Of a DNA stretch of 64,000 bases, positions 9,790-18,740 are shown one piece after another. Both the position numbers and the translations under genes were made by a program. A model generated the notes under the pieces. That model had not been told where the DNA came from, made no database searches, and was given only the letters and a program-made list of their open reading frames with translations. Every line of letters starts with the position of its first letter. Positions within the stretch are counted from its first letter, which is position 1. This stretch comes from an uncultured Flavobacteriaceae bacterium (GTDB lineage: Bacteria; Bacteroidota; Bacteroidia; Flavobacteriales; Flavobacteriaceae): positions 124,001 through 188,000 of the forward strand of contig CANLVG010000003.1 in the NCBI GenBank assembly GCA_947494565.1, written 5' to 3'.

Positions 9790-10623
9790 CTAGTTTTTTG
9801 AATAAACCATGTTTAACTTATCTAGAAGGCTTTCACAAAGATGTTCAATTTCAGGTGATAAATTCAGATTTTTACCTTTTGAAATCGAACCTGGGTGAAT
9901 ACCCGCCAAAATATGCTTCATTGGGAGACCTATACCTAGAAAATTATAGACTTGTTTCATTATGTCTGTAGGATGTGTAACCAGTTTTTCGTACTTACAT
10001 AGGTACACTCGCTCATTATCTTCCAATTGTTGTTCAAAAAAAAGAACATTACGGCAATACCAAAACAATGCAGCGGCATCGGCATAGGACATGTTCTCTG
10101 AAAAATGGGTTTTGACGATTTGCTGGGTTTTTTCAGAAACGTTTTCAGCCCGCCAGTTATTTGATTCAAGATGGGCTATCGGTCGCAAGTCGTTAATACC
10201 ATTTTCAGCATTGAATTTTTTCAAATTTGAGGAAGCAACGTCTTTATAATTGCGAAAAGCCCATATCGCTTTAGAGTTTTCGAAATAATCAAGAAGGGCT
10301 ATCGTGTTCTGGCTCTCGACTAAAGGTTTCATTAGGAGTACGGGCGCGCCTCTTTTATATAGCAATTGTTTGACTTCGTCTAAAGGATTGAATTTTAAGT
10401 ATTCGGGCGCACTTTTTGAGGTCAATCGACTCTTTTCCGGATATACCCGAACATTCTTGTCTTTATCAAATATTTTCGACAACATTGTAGTACCTGAACG
10501 CTGGCAGCCCACAATAAAGATAATTTTTTTCTTCTTCGTTTCTTTGAAAAAGAAATCTTGCCTTAGATGTTTTATATCTCTAGCTAGTTTTAATTTAATT
10601 CTTTTAAAAGTAATCCTGGACAT
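9790..10623 (-). CDS. Sulfotransferase family protein, tandem copy B
   Basis: A 277-residue paralogue of the gene at 8880-9725. The PAPS loop GCQRSGTT is at residues 39-46, the 3'-phosphate site lies in AIWAFRNYKDVASSNLKKF, and it shares CKYEKLVTHP and LSPEIEHLCESL near the C-terminus. All sulfotransferase hallmarks are present and the length is normal, so both copies are probably active. It follows the SGNH/MBOAT acylation genes on the same strand. The polymer made by this locus is the likely acceptor. Confidence 0.85.
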   Translation of the reverse strand: MSRITFKRIKLKLARDIKHLRQDFFFKETKKKKIIFIVGCQRSGTTMLSKIFDKDKNVRVYPEKSRLTSKSAPEYLKFNPLDEVKQLLYKRGAPVLLMKPLVESQNTIALLDYFENSKAIWAFRNYKDVASSNLKKFNAENGINDLRPIAHLESNNWRAENVSEKTQQIVKTHFSENMSYADAAALFWYCRNVLFFEQQLEDNERVYLCKYEKLVTHPTDIMKQVYNFLGIGLPMKHILAGIHPGSISKGKNLNLSPEIEHLCESLLDKLNMVYSKN

Positions 10624-10724
10624 TTTGTGGTTTTGTTTTCTAAAACGTTGAAACTATAATTAATGCTGTTTTTAGGTTTCGTTTTGATTAGTGTAGGTAA
10701 ATGTCATTCATAGTCATTGTCAGG

Positions 10725-11744
10725 TTAGGGGATTTGAAGCTTTTTCATGACTAGTTCTGCACACTTTTCGGTAAACAAGTTTGCTCCTTTTAAATTTAAA
10801 TGACCGATATCAAAAGAGTTTTTGGTCTTATAAAAGGTTTTATTCTCTACATAGTTTGCCAACTCCAAACTATGTCCTTTAGGTAGTTCATTTAAAAGAG
10901 GGATAATTTCTTGATATTCATTGTCCTTAAGCCTAGGGGGTACTAGCAAGAATAGATGAATACCTTTTTGTTCAGATTTTGAAATCAAATATTTCAAATG
11001 ACTTAGGTGGACCTTATTTATGTCTTTTGAGTTGTAATACTGTGGTATGTTCCTAGCGGCTGTAATCCGTTCTTTCAATACTGTAGTATCCGCATGGAAA
11101 GTCTTATATCGCAAAGTAAATTCATTATTGCGCCTTTTACTTGAAAGCTCCTTATCCAAGGGAACAAAGCCAGTTTTGCTTCTCACCGACGGTTTGAGAA
11201 ATAGTCCTTTTAGGATATTGGTATCGACAAAGCTGTTAAGAAAACTATTTAGGTAGATTTTGGTCAAATTGAATTTTTCAATCTTATCATAATTGGAAGC
11301 GTTAATATAATTGAGGGCATAATACAAGGTAGAAGTTGTATTCCAATAGCTGCCCCTAGTTGTATTTGTATTTTCCCAATCGTAGAAATTAAGAGGTTTT
11401 AACTCTAAAAAAGCATACTTGATGGCATCCTTATCAAGTGTCTTTAAAAAGTGTTCGTAGAGGTAATATGACTCTGGATTGAATGTGCCGGCTGTGGCGA
11501 TGTTATAAGTCGAAAGATTGTAGTCGGTCATTAGGGAATCGAAAATGCTTGGATTGAATTGACGATAGGAGTGACTCGAACCAAATACAATCGTATTATA
11601 GTGTTGGCTAGTCTTTTGAAACGACTTGACTTTGGCCTTAAATGCACTATTGCCCAGATAGAAGGGTGTAACCATTTTTTTTATAGATAGTCCGATTAGC
11701 AGTATCAAACCAAACCAAAAGATGTTTCTTAAAAACTGTTTCAT
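10725..11744 (-). CDS. SGNH-fold O-acyltransferase/esterase partner of MBOAT (AlgJ/DltD-like)
   Basis: A 339-residue protein with one N-terminal membrane anchor (FWFGLILLIGLSI) and an extracytoplasmic SGNH-like domain. GSSHS (residues 55-59) holds the candidate nucleophile Ser in the block I position, and DIGHLNLKG near residue 315 supplies the Asp and His of block V. Its start lies 3 bp after the stop of the MBOAT gene, so it is translationally linked. In alginate and cellulose O-acetylation systems, an MBOAT carries acyl groups across the membrane and an AlgJ/AlgX/WssF-type SGNH protein transfers them to the polymer. I infer the same division of labour here. Confidence 0.75.
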   Translation of the reverse strand: MKQFLRNIFWFGLILLIGLSIKKMVTPFYLGNSAFKAKVKSFQKTSQHYNTIVFGSSHSYRQFNPSIFDSLMTDYNLSTYNIATAGTFNPESYYLYEHFLKTLDKDAIKYAFLELKPLNFYDWENTNTTRGSYWNTTSTLYYALNYINASNYDKIEKFNLTKIYLNSFLNSFVDTNILKGLFLKPSVRSKTGFVPLDKELSSKRRNNEFTLRYKTFHADTTVLKERITAARNIPQYYNSKDINKVHLSHLKYLISKSEQKGIHLFLLVPPRLKDNEYQEIIPLLNELPKGHSLELANYVENKTFYKTKNSFDIGHLNLKGANLFTEKCAELVMKKLQIP

Positions 11745-11747
11745 TAC

Positions 11748-13187
11748 TTAAAATTGAAAATAAATAAATTCCTGTTGAGAACCACCAAAAGTGAAAATAA
11801 TCAGAATGATACCGATATAAAACCCCCATCGTAAAGGTTTTTTTATCAAATGGTTACGCTCTAGATTCTCTAAAGCATGTTGTTGTTCCCTTTGAAGCCA
11901 TTCTACCACTACAAATAGTAAAATTAGTGAAATGATAACCATAGGGAATTCTTCTGGCACGGTAAACAAGGATGTTGAAAAAATCTCTTTTAGATAGGTC
12001 AACGCTTTGTCAATACTTGAAGCCCTAAAAAATACCCAAGCCAAAACAGTAAGTAGAAAGGTAGAGCTCATGTGGAATATTTCCCTGGGGTTGGGAAATA
12101 TTTTACCTTCCGCCACCATACCCAAATTTTGTCTGTTTTTACCCGACAGTAATAGGGGTAAAAAATACAATGCATTTAAGGCTCCCCATGCAATAAAAGT
12201 CCAATTTGCACCATGCCAAAATCCACTAACTAGAAAAATGATGAAGGTATTTCGAATCTTCATTGGCGTACCACCCTTACTACCGCCTAATGGGATATAT
12301 AGATAGTCTCTGAACCAAGTGGAAAGAGATATATGCCAACGTCGCCAAAATTCTGCAATATCCCTGGAAAAGTATGGGAAGGAAAAATTGCGCATAAGAT
12401 TAAACCCAAAGAGACGCGAAGTTCCTATCGCAATATCGGAGTAACCTGAAAAATCTCCATAAATTTGAAAAGTAAAAAAGAATGCTCCTAACAACAAAGT
12501 GCTGCCTGAATAGTTGTCAGCATTATTAAAAATTAGATTGGCATATTCAGCGCAGTTATCCGCTATTACTACTTTTTTAAATAGCCCCCAAAGAATTTGC
12601 CGTAGTCCATCAACTGCGAGTGAATAGTTAAAACTACGTTTTTTATAAAATTGAGGTAATAAGTTGGTAGCTCTCTCAATTGGGCCGGCAACTAACTGGG
12701 GAAAAAAACTGACAAAGGCTCCAAAGGCTATAAAATCGGTACAAGGTTCTAGTTTACCTTTGTAAACATCAATTGTGTAACTCAGTGTTTGAAAAGTATA
12801 AAAACTGATGCCGACCGGCAATACAATATTCAGCGAACTTGCACTGAGTTCCATACCGAAAATTGAAAAGGCACTGATAAAATTGTCGAGAAAAAAATTA
12901 TAGTACTTGAAAAACCCTAAAAAACCTAAATTAACTATAATACTAAGCCATAAAAAAAGCAATCTTCTTTTTTTCTTCTCCTCTTTCCTTAAAGCAATAC
13001 CTATTGAAAAATCTATAATAGTGCTAAACAAGATCAAGGATAAGAATCGCCAATCCCACCAGCCATAAAAAAAATAACTAGCCGCAAATATGAGTAGGTT
13101 TTGCAAACCGGTCTTTTTGAATACAAACCAGTATAAAATGAAAACCAGAGGTAGGAATATAGCAAAGTCTAAGGAATTGAATAACAT
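11748..13187 (-). CDS. MBOAT-family membrane O-acyltransferase (AlgI-like)
   Basis: A 479-residue polytopic membrane protein with the AlgI family hallmarks: LVAGPIERATNLLPQF, FWRRWHISLSTWFRDYLYIP (about residues 281-300), and the conserved histidine motif GFWHGANW (about 321-328). The length matches AlgI/DltB-type proteins. MBOATs of this type move acyl groups, usually acetyl, through the membrane for attachment to extracytoplasmic polysaccharides. The gene directly precedes its SGNH partner. The locus lacks algD and alg8/44, so alginate itself is not the product. An acetylated uronic-acid-containing exopolysaccharide fits the neighbours better. Confidence 0.88.
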   Translation of the reverse strand: MLFNSLDFAIFLPLVFILYWFVFKKTGLQNLLIFAASYFFYGWWDWRFLSLILFSTIIDFSIGIALRKEEKKKRRLLFLWLSIIVNLGFLGFFKYYNFFLDNFISAFSIFGMELSASSLNIVLPVGISFYTFQTLSYTIDVYKGKLEPCTDFIAFGAFVSFFPQLVAGPIERATNLLPQFYKKRSFNYSLAVDGLRQILWGLFKKVVIADNCAEYANLIFNNADNYSGSTLLLGAFFFTFQIYGDFSGYSDIAIGTSRLFGFNLMRNFSFPYFSRDIAEFWRRWHISLSTWFRDYLYIPLGGSKGGTPMKIRNTFIIFLVSGFWHGANWTFIAWGALNALYFLPLLLSGKNRQNLGMVAEGKIFPNPREIFHMSSTFLLTVLAWVFFRASSIDKALTYLKEIFSTSLFTVPEEFPMVIISLILLFVVVEWLQREQQHALENLERNHLIKKPLRWGFYIGIILIIFTFGGSQQEFIYFQF

Positions 13188-13330
13188 AAACTAGAAACCG
13201 AATTTGGTGGCAATTGAACTCGAATACTGAAATAATTGCGAATCTTTGATTAGTAAATAGAGTTTTGTTAAGGTTACAAACGTAATTTTTTAATTTTTGG
13301 TATTTCTTTGAAAGGCTTTCAAAGCTAGCT

Positions 13331-14362
13331 TTAATTATTTTCGAATAGCGCTTTGAATGCAAATTGTGTTAGCATTTCATGGCCTCCGTCGAAAATGCAC
13401 AATTGGACTTTTTTATACTTTTTTTTCAGGAGTACCCTTCGACCATCAATTTTCATTTGGGACACTGTTCCTTTTTTTTGTTTTAATAGGAGTAGTTCTT
13501 CTTTCTCCGAGACAAAACTTGCTGAATCTTTTGCCTCATAATCATGAAGTACTTTGTTGTAATAATCAATAGAATGACTTATCGGAACGCTGCCAGTGAT
13601 TCCATCGTAGATTCCTGCATATAATAATAATCGCGTGTTTTTTCGCTTTTCTAATGGCGTCGGCCAATTGATGGGTGACCTTTCATTAGCGATTTGAAGA
13701 TCCAAAACAGTGTTGTTCGAAGAGGTGCATTTCAAAATATCCATGGCGTACTCTTTTTGACGTATTGATACCTCGGTATGCCATTGGGCCAAATCTGTAA
13801 TAGGCACCCAAGCTGACACAGTATGAAGTTGATGTTTTGACTTCATGTAAGCGCCAATAGCAGCTAAACCTCCGCCGCTTTTTCCTATAACATGAATCTG
13901 GGAGGTGTTAACATTGCCTTTAGCAATTGCAAAATCAATCGCATCATCGATATCGGAAAGGGCCAATTGACTCAAACAAGCTTCTCGAGTTTTATTAGGT
14001 CCTCGAAAACTTGGATGTATATAGTTGACGTCTTTCTGTTTGCTTAAAATCGCTAGACTATCAAATGAGTCGTAGTCGCCGCTCCAAGTATGAAGACTAA
14101 CAACTAAGGGCTTAGGATACGCAGAGGTTGTCGGGTAGAAATATGCATTCTGTGTCTTTTTATCGACACTTGATATAATCGTTATTTTTTGATACCCGTT
14201 TTGCCATAGAGAATGAGCTGTATTGTTTGTTTTCAAAAGTGTTTTGACAACAGATTTTCTTTTCAAATCTAATATGGGCGTACTCCTAGCCAAAAAAAAT
14301 CCAATAAGAATACCGAATAAAATCAGCACTAGGCCAAACCAAGGCTTAGGAGAAGTTTTCAA
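13331..14362 (-). CDS. Membrane-anchored alpha/beta-hydrolase (esterase/prolyl oligopeptidase-like)
   Basis: A 343-residue protein with an N-terminal membrane anchor or signal (GLVLILFGILIGFFLA) and an alpha/beta-hydrolase domain. The catalytic triad is visible: Ser162 in GKSGG, Asp in YAGIYDGITG, and His near residue 331 in DGGHEM. The strand PLVVSLHTWSG probably supplies the oxyanion hole. This pattern is shared with acetyl-ester hydrolases and dipeptidyl-peptidase-like folds. Next to an O-acylation pair, an extracytoplasmic deacetylase that edits the polymer is plausible. A peptidase role cannot be excluded. Confidence 0.72.
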   Translation of the reverse strand: MKTSPKPWFGLVLILFGILIGFFLARSTPILDLKRKSVVKTLLKTNNTAHSLWQNGYQKITIISSVDKKTQNAYFYPTTSAYPKPLVVSLHTWSGDYDSFDSLAILSKQKDVNYIHPSFRGPNKTREACLSQLALSDIDDAIDFAIAKGNVNTSQIHVIGKSGGGLAAIGAYMKSKHQLHTVSAWVPITDLAQWHTEVSIRQKEYAMDILKCTSSNNTVLDLQIANERSPINWPTPLEKRKNTRLLLYAGIYDGITGSVPISHSIDYYNKVLHDYEAKDSASFVSEKEELLLLKQKKGTVSQMKIDGRRVLLKKKYKKVQLCIFDGGHEMLTQFAFKALFENN

Positions 14363-14477
14363 AATTGAATTTTTATTTTGATTATTCTACTGTCTTTCAT
14401 ATTTGATAAGAGAAGGCATCTTCATGAGCTAAGTCTTTAATAATAGATGACTCACTGAACATATTAAAGATAGAATA

Positions 14478-15503
14478 TTAATTGTAGTACTCCTTATACC
14501 AACTAACAAAAGCTTTCACCCCAGCTTGAATTGTTGTTTTTGGTCGGTATCCATAATCCTTAATTAACTCATCAACATTAGCCCAAGTACGTTCTACATC
14601 CCCTGGCTGAATCGGCATCATATTTTTTTGAGCCACTTGATCTAAATTCTTTTCTATTTCTGCAATAAAGTCCATCAACTTAACCGAATTATTGTTCCCA
14701 ATATTATACAACTTATAGAATTCCTCTGATGCTATTCTAGATGTTTTATCGGAAATCAACACACGAACAATTCCTTCAACGATGTCATCAACATAGGTGA
14801 AATCCCGTTCCATTTTGCCATAATTGAAGACCTTAATCGGTTTGTTATTGGTAATAGCTTCAGAAAATAGAATAGGAGCCATATCTGGTCTACCCCAAGG
14901 GCCATATACCGTGAAAAAACGCAATCCCGTAGTTGGTATCTTGAAAAGATGGCTGTATGTATGTGCCATCAGTTCATTACTCTTTTTTGTAGCTGCATAT
15001 AGACTAATCGGATGATCTACGTTATGTTCTACTTTAAACGGAATTTCTTTATTTGAACCATAAACACTTGAGCTACTTGCGTACACCAAATGTTTTATCT
15101 TGAAATTTCGACAGCACTCCAACACATTGAGAAAACCAACTACGTTACTATCGATATAGGCTTCAGGGTTTTCAAGGCTATAACGCACACCGGCTTGAGC
15201 AGCGAGATTACACACATGATCAAACTCTTCTTTTTTGAATAATTCAGGAAGCTTGGTGCGGTTTTCAAGATTCATTCTTACAAATGAAAACTTATTAGGA
15301 TGTCGTGTGCTATTGCAGATTAGGTTATATTCCTTGGCCTCTTGTCTATCTATGCCCAATTGTCTAAGACGATCAAGTTTTAAATTAGGGTCATAGTAGT
15401 CGTTCATATTATCTAGACCAACTACCACAATGTCATGTTTTAGTAAAGCTTCACATAAATGATAACCAATAAATCCGGCAGCACCGGTAACTAAGATTTT
15501 CAT
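14478..15503 (-). CDS. UDP-glucuronate 4-epimerase (extended SDR)
   Basis: A 341-residue extended short-chain dehydrogenase/reductase. The NAD-binding loop TGAAGFIGYH is at residues 6-15, and the segment GLDNMNDYYDPNLK directly after it is characteristic of UDP-glucuronate 4-epimerases. The catalytic Ser/Thr region SSSSVYG and the YAATK (YxxxK) dyad are intact, and FFTVYGPWGRPDMA is the typical substrate loop. It should interconvert UDP-glucuronate and UDP-galacturonate. UDP-glucuronate would come from the dehydrogenase at 17059-18456. Related CapI-type epimerases of capsule loci have the same architecture. Confidence 0.88.
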   Translation of the reverse strand: MKILVTGAAGFIGYHLCEALLKHDIVVVGLDNMNDYYDPNLKLDRLRQLGIDRQEAKEYNLICNSTRHPNKFSFVRMNLENRTKLPELFKKEEFDHVCNLAAQAGVRYSLENPEAYIDSNVVGFLNVLECCRNFKIKHLVYASSSSVYGSNKEIPFKVEHNVDHPISLYAATKKSNELMAHTYSHLFKIPTTGLRFFTVYGPWGRPDMAPILFSEAITNNKPIKVFNYGKMERDFTYVDDIVEGIVRVLISDKTSRIASEEFYKLYNIGNNNSVKLMDFIAEIEKNLDQVAQKNMMPIQPGDVERTWANVDELIKDYGYRPKTTIQAGVKAFVSWYKEYYN

Positions 15504-15593
15504 GAACTTTTTTTTTGAGTATTATTGGTGGTTTTAAATTGATGCTGAAACTATGGTGAATTTTACATTATAGTTGTAATGTGTTTTATTGTC

Positions 15594-16511
15594 TTAGACG
15601 CGCAAGGCATAACCATATTTTTTAAGCGTATTTCTGGCCATAATGCGAAAAGACTTTAATTGTTTTGGGTTCATTTTTTGTTGCCACTCGGTGTCTAGTT
15701 TCAATTTAATGGACTTGGATTTCCTTAAGATATTACCGGCCATGATATGCGATTCATCTTGGGCTAAATTCAATTCTGCCTTTTCCATAACCGTCTGAAG
15801 ATTTACATCAATGATATTTGAAATTTCATTCAAGGTTTCATTTGGCTGGGTTATTAAATCTTCATATCTGATCAAACCCGAGTTTTTGGTTTTCTTACAA
15901 ATGAAATTCGAGATTCTATTGATAACCACCCAATAAAGTGCAGCTCTCCAAAAAGGCTTTTGTTTGCGGTTTGATTTTTTCATTATCGAATAAGAAACAC
16001 CACGACCGTCTCTAACTAAATGAATTATCCTTAAATCTATATCAGGGTGTTTGGACAAAACGTAAGCTCTTAATGGGTTTTTCGAGATGTCGACAACTAT
16101 ATCCTTACCACTCTCTTCTTTAATGGCTTTGAAAAAATTATACTTTCCTTGTAGATAGTTTTCAAAGTATTGCGTTTGAAAAGGGTAATTGAAGATGATT
16201 TTGAACCAAGCGCGGGGTGATTTGAAATTTTCAATTTTTAGACCTTTTTCAATTGTACGGTTGACGCTTTCGTGCGTGTTCAGTTTTTCCCAGTTTTCCA
16301 TAATGGACGACCAGTAGGAACAAGTATGTACATTATTTCCACATGAACACGGTCTTTTTCCTCTCCTAAATCGCCCAACATTACTAATTTCACCAGGACT
16401 AACAACGTCGGAATGTAGGTTTAGTAGAATGCCAAGTAGTGTTGATCCAGATCTACCCGAACCCATACAGTAAACGACTTTAACTTTTTCTTGGTCACTA
16501 TTACTTTTCAT
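15594..16511 (-). CDS. Sulfotransferase family protein with Cys-rich N-terminal insert
   Basis: A 305-residue sulfotransferase. The PAPS loop is GSGRSGST (residues 17-24). The segment DLRIIHLVRDGRGVSYSIMK carries the 3'-phosphate-binding Arg and Ser, and IRYEDLITQP is the C-terminal motif. An insert after the first helix contains Cys55, Cys57 and Cys64 (PCSCG..HTC), which may bind a metal or form a structural cluster. This architecture is distinct from the other three sulfotransferases in the locus. The gene lies just upstream (in transcription order) of the UDP-glucuronate 4-epimerase. Confidence 0.85.
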   Translation of the reverse strand: MKSNSDQEKVKVVYCMGSGRSGSTLLGILLNLHSDVVSPGEISNVGRFRRGKRPCSCGNNVHTCSYWSSIMENWEKLNTHESVNRTIEKGLKIENFKSPRAWFKIIFNYPFQTQYFENYLQGKYNFFKAIKEESGKDIVVDISKNPLRAYVLSKHPDIDLRIIHLVRDGRGVSYSIMKKSNRKQKPFWRAALYWVVINRISNFICKKTKNSGLIRYEDLITQPNETLNEISNIIDVNLQTVMEKAELNLAQDESHIMAGNILRKSKSIKLKLDTEWQQKMNPKQLKSFRIMARNTLKKYGYALRV

Positions 16512-17058
16512 GTAATTTCTAAATATGTAGGTTTGATAAGCACAACGATAGTTGTTGATACTTCAATTTTCTAATTTTACGAGCATTTTCTGTAATCCTT
16601 AATTTCGGACATGATCAATTGATGTCATTTAAAAACCCTTTGTTCAAAGTATCTACGATCAAGATTGTAAACAAGTGCATTCAAACGTAAATATTTCTGC
16701 TTGATTTTATGGTTGCCTATGAAATTTTGGTTCGTATTACTACCAGCAGCATGTATCCGTCCTAAGATATTCCAAATTGTATTTTACCATATACTTCCAA
16801 CTCACATGTATTTCTGTCTAGACAATCCTTGTTATTTGAGGATAGTGGTCACTTAGCCTAAGCTTGTTAGCACTTACTCCTATTTTCGTCTAGTTCTCCT
16901 TCCTTAAAATCACAGTCCACGAGATTCTTCCTGATCAAAAACCTTTTTGTAGAACTAAAAAAACACTTGAACCGCAATTTTGATTACAAATGTTTGGAAT
17001 TCGATACTTACGAGTTCCGAGGACATAGAATTCGTTAGTTAACTAGTATAGTTCAATT
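16512..17058. other. Intergenic region between sulfotransferase and UDP-glucose dehydrogenase genes
   Basis: About 550 bp between two minus-strand genes. It is AT-rich. Only open frames of about 20 codons occur, none with support. No terminator, RNA gene or clear promoter motif was recognised. The gap suggests that the sugar-nucleotide genes and the modification genes are separate transcription units. Confidence 0.45.
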
Positions 17059-18456
17059 TTACGATTGTCCAATTTTATAAAAGTTGAAGCCCAAAGCATT
17101 CATCTTTTCATCGTCTAACAAACGCCTACCATCAAATAGAAAGGCCGGCTTTAACATATTTTTATGAATAGACTTCCAGTCATAGGTTTTGAATTCGTCC
17201 CATTCCGTGAGAATTGCGATTGCATGCGCTTCCTTGGCCGCTTCCATTGGGTCGTTGACTACTTTCAACAGGCGTCTGTTTTCTTGAGGTGTTCGAGTAT
17301 TCAAGTAATCTAAATCGGCATATACTTGATCCTCAGGAACCTTAGGGTCGTAAATCGTTATCTCCGCTTGTTCATCCAACAATGCATCTGCCACATATAT
17401 AGCAGCTGATTCTCGCGTGTCATTCGTATCTTTTTTAAATGCCCATCCATAGAAAACAATCTTCTTACCAGAAACGGTGTTATACAAAGAAGTGATGATA
17501 TTTTCAGCGAAACGCCTTTTTTGATAGTCGTTCATAATAATCACCTGTTCCCAATAATCCGCAACTTCTTGAAGACCATAACTACGTGCGATATAGACCA
17601 AGTTCAAAATATCTTTTTGGAAACATGATCCCCCGAAACCGACAGAAGAATTTAGAAACTTTGGACCTATACGACTATCGTAACCAATGGCTTTTGAAAC
17701 TTCGGATACGTTGGCGTCCGTCTTCTCACATAACGCTGATATTGAATTTATAGATGACACACGTTGGGCTAAAAAGGCGTTTGCTACTAATTTGGATAAT
17801 TCAGATGACCAAACATTAGTTTGAAGTATCCTTTCATTAGGAAGCCAATGTGCATAAATCGAACTAAGGGCGTCCTTCGCCAATTGGCCTTCCGGTGTTT
17901 CCGCACCACCGATTAAAACGCGGTCCGCATTCAATAAATCATCGATTGCTGTTCCTTCCGCTAAAAACTCAGGATTGGATAGTATTTCGAAAGCCACACC
18001 GTTGCCAGTATTGTCTAATATACTCTTAATGGCACTAGCTGTTCTCACTGGGAGCGTCGACTTTTCGACCACAATCTTATCGTCTTTGGCCACTTTAGCA
18101 ATGTTTCGGGCACAAAGTTCTATATATTTTAAATCCGCAGCTTGCCCTTTACCTTTACCATAGGTTTTAGTTGGGGTATTTACGGAAATAAATATCATTT
18201 GGGCCTCATCAATGGCTTTGTCGACATCGGTGGAAAAGAATAGGTTTTTGCCACGCGTTTTCTCTACCAATTCCTTCAATCCAGGTTCATAAACCGGTAG
18301 TTTGTTCAGGTCCTCATCGTTCCATTTATCAATTCGATCTTGATTAATATCGACAACCGTAACTTGTATTTCAGGACATTGACTGGCAATAACTGTCATG
18401 GTCGGTCCTCCCACATAGCCCGCACCAATGCAACAAATTTTTGTTATATTTTTCAT
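17059..18456 (-). CDS. ugd: UDP-glucose 6-dehydrogenase, long (eukaryote-like) type
   Basis: A 465-residue NAD-dependent dehydrogenase that oxidises UDP-glucose to UDP-glucuronate. The nucleotide-binding motif is GAGYVGG (residues 11-17), the catalytic nucleophile is Cys278 in [11 protein letters not shown], and [10 protein letters not shown] is the conserved substrate segment. The C-terminal domain has [16 protein letters not shown]. At about 465 residues it matches the longer UGDH group seen in animals and many Bacteroidota rather than the 390-residue enterobacterial Ugd. It supplies the UDP-glucuronate used directly or epimerised to UDP-galacturonate by the gene at 14478-15503. Confidence 0.92.
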   Translation of the reverse strand: MKNITKICCIGAGYVGGPTMTVIASQCPEIQVTVVDINQDRIDKWNDEDLNKLPVYEPGLKELVEKTRGKNLFFSTDVDKAIDEAQMIFISVNTPTKTYGKGKGQAADLKYIELCARNIAKVAKDDKIVVEKSTLPVRTASAIKSILDNTGNGVAFEILSNPEFLAEGTAIDDLLNADRVLIGGAETPEGQLAKDALSSIYAHWLPNERILQTNVWSSELSKLVANAFLAQRVSSINSISALCEKTDANVSEVSKAIGYDSRIGPKFLNSSVGFGGSCFQKDILNLVYIARSYGLQEVADYWEQVIIMNDYQKRRFAENIITSLYNTVSGKKIVFYGWAFKKDTNDTRESAAIYVADALLDEQAEITIYDPKVPEDQVYADLDYLNTRTPQENRRLLKVVNDPMEAAKEAHAIAILTEWDEFKTYDWKSIHKNMLKPAFLFDGRRLLDDEKMNALGFNFYKIGQS

Positions 18457-18530
18457 TCTTTGGAGTAATTTTCAAATTGCAAAGATTAGTAATAACTTAA
18501 GAATTATTCACATATTGTCGTTCAAATGAT

Positions 18531-18740
18531 TTATTTTAAGATGAATAATATGAAAAACAATAAAGATGTTATAATAAGACTCCAAAACCAATTGAATAAC
18601 CGGTCTGGAGGTCCTTTTTTTATTTCCAAAATGGCTATATGTTTTTTTAGTTCCAATTCCAAGTTTCTTCTCAGACGTTTAAGGTGAAATACCTTACCTG
18701 TTTTTCCAATCTTTATTGGGTTTGGAAGAAACCAATATGT
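18531..18740 (-). other. Possible small membrane-protein ORF directly after the GalNAcA dehydrogenase gene
   Basis: Reading continues in the same frame right after the TAA of the upstream dehydrogenase gene (18741-18743) for 69 sense codons, to a TAA at 18531-18533. The translation looks protein-like. A basic, heptad-like stretch (LKRLRRNLELELKKHIAILE) is followed by one C-terminal hydrophobic segment (WFWSLIITSLLFFILFILK). There is no ATG or GTG; a TTG at 18660-18662 would give about 43 residues. It could be a tail-anchored small protein, a readthrough extension, or chance. I do not recognise it. Confidence 0.3.

Noticed and set aside
11748-13187. MBOAT gene as part of an alginate synthesis locus
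   Set aside because: The core alginate genes (algD, alg8, alg44, algK/E) are absent; only the O-acylation module is shared.
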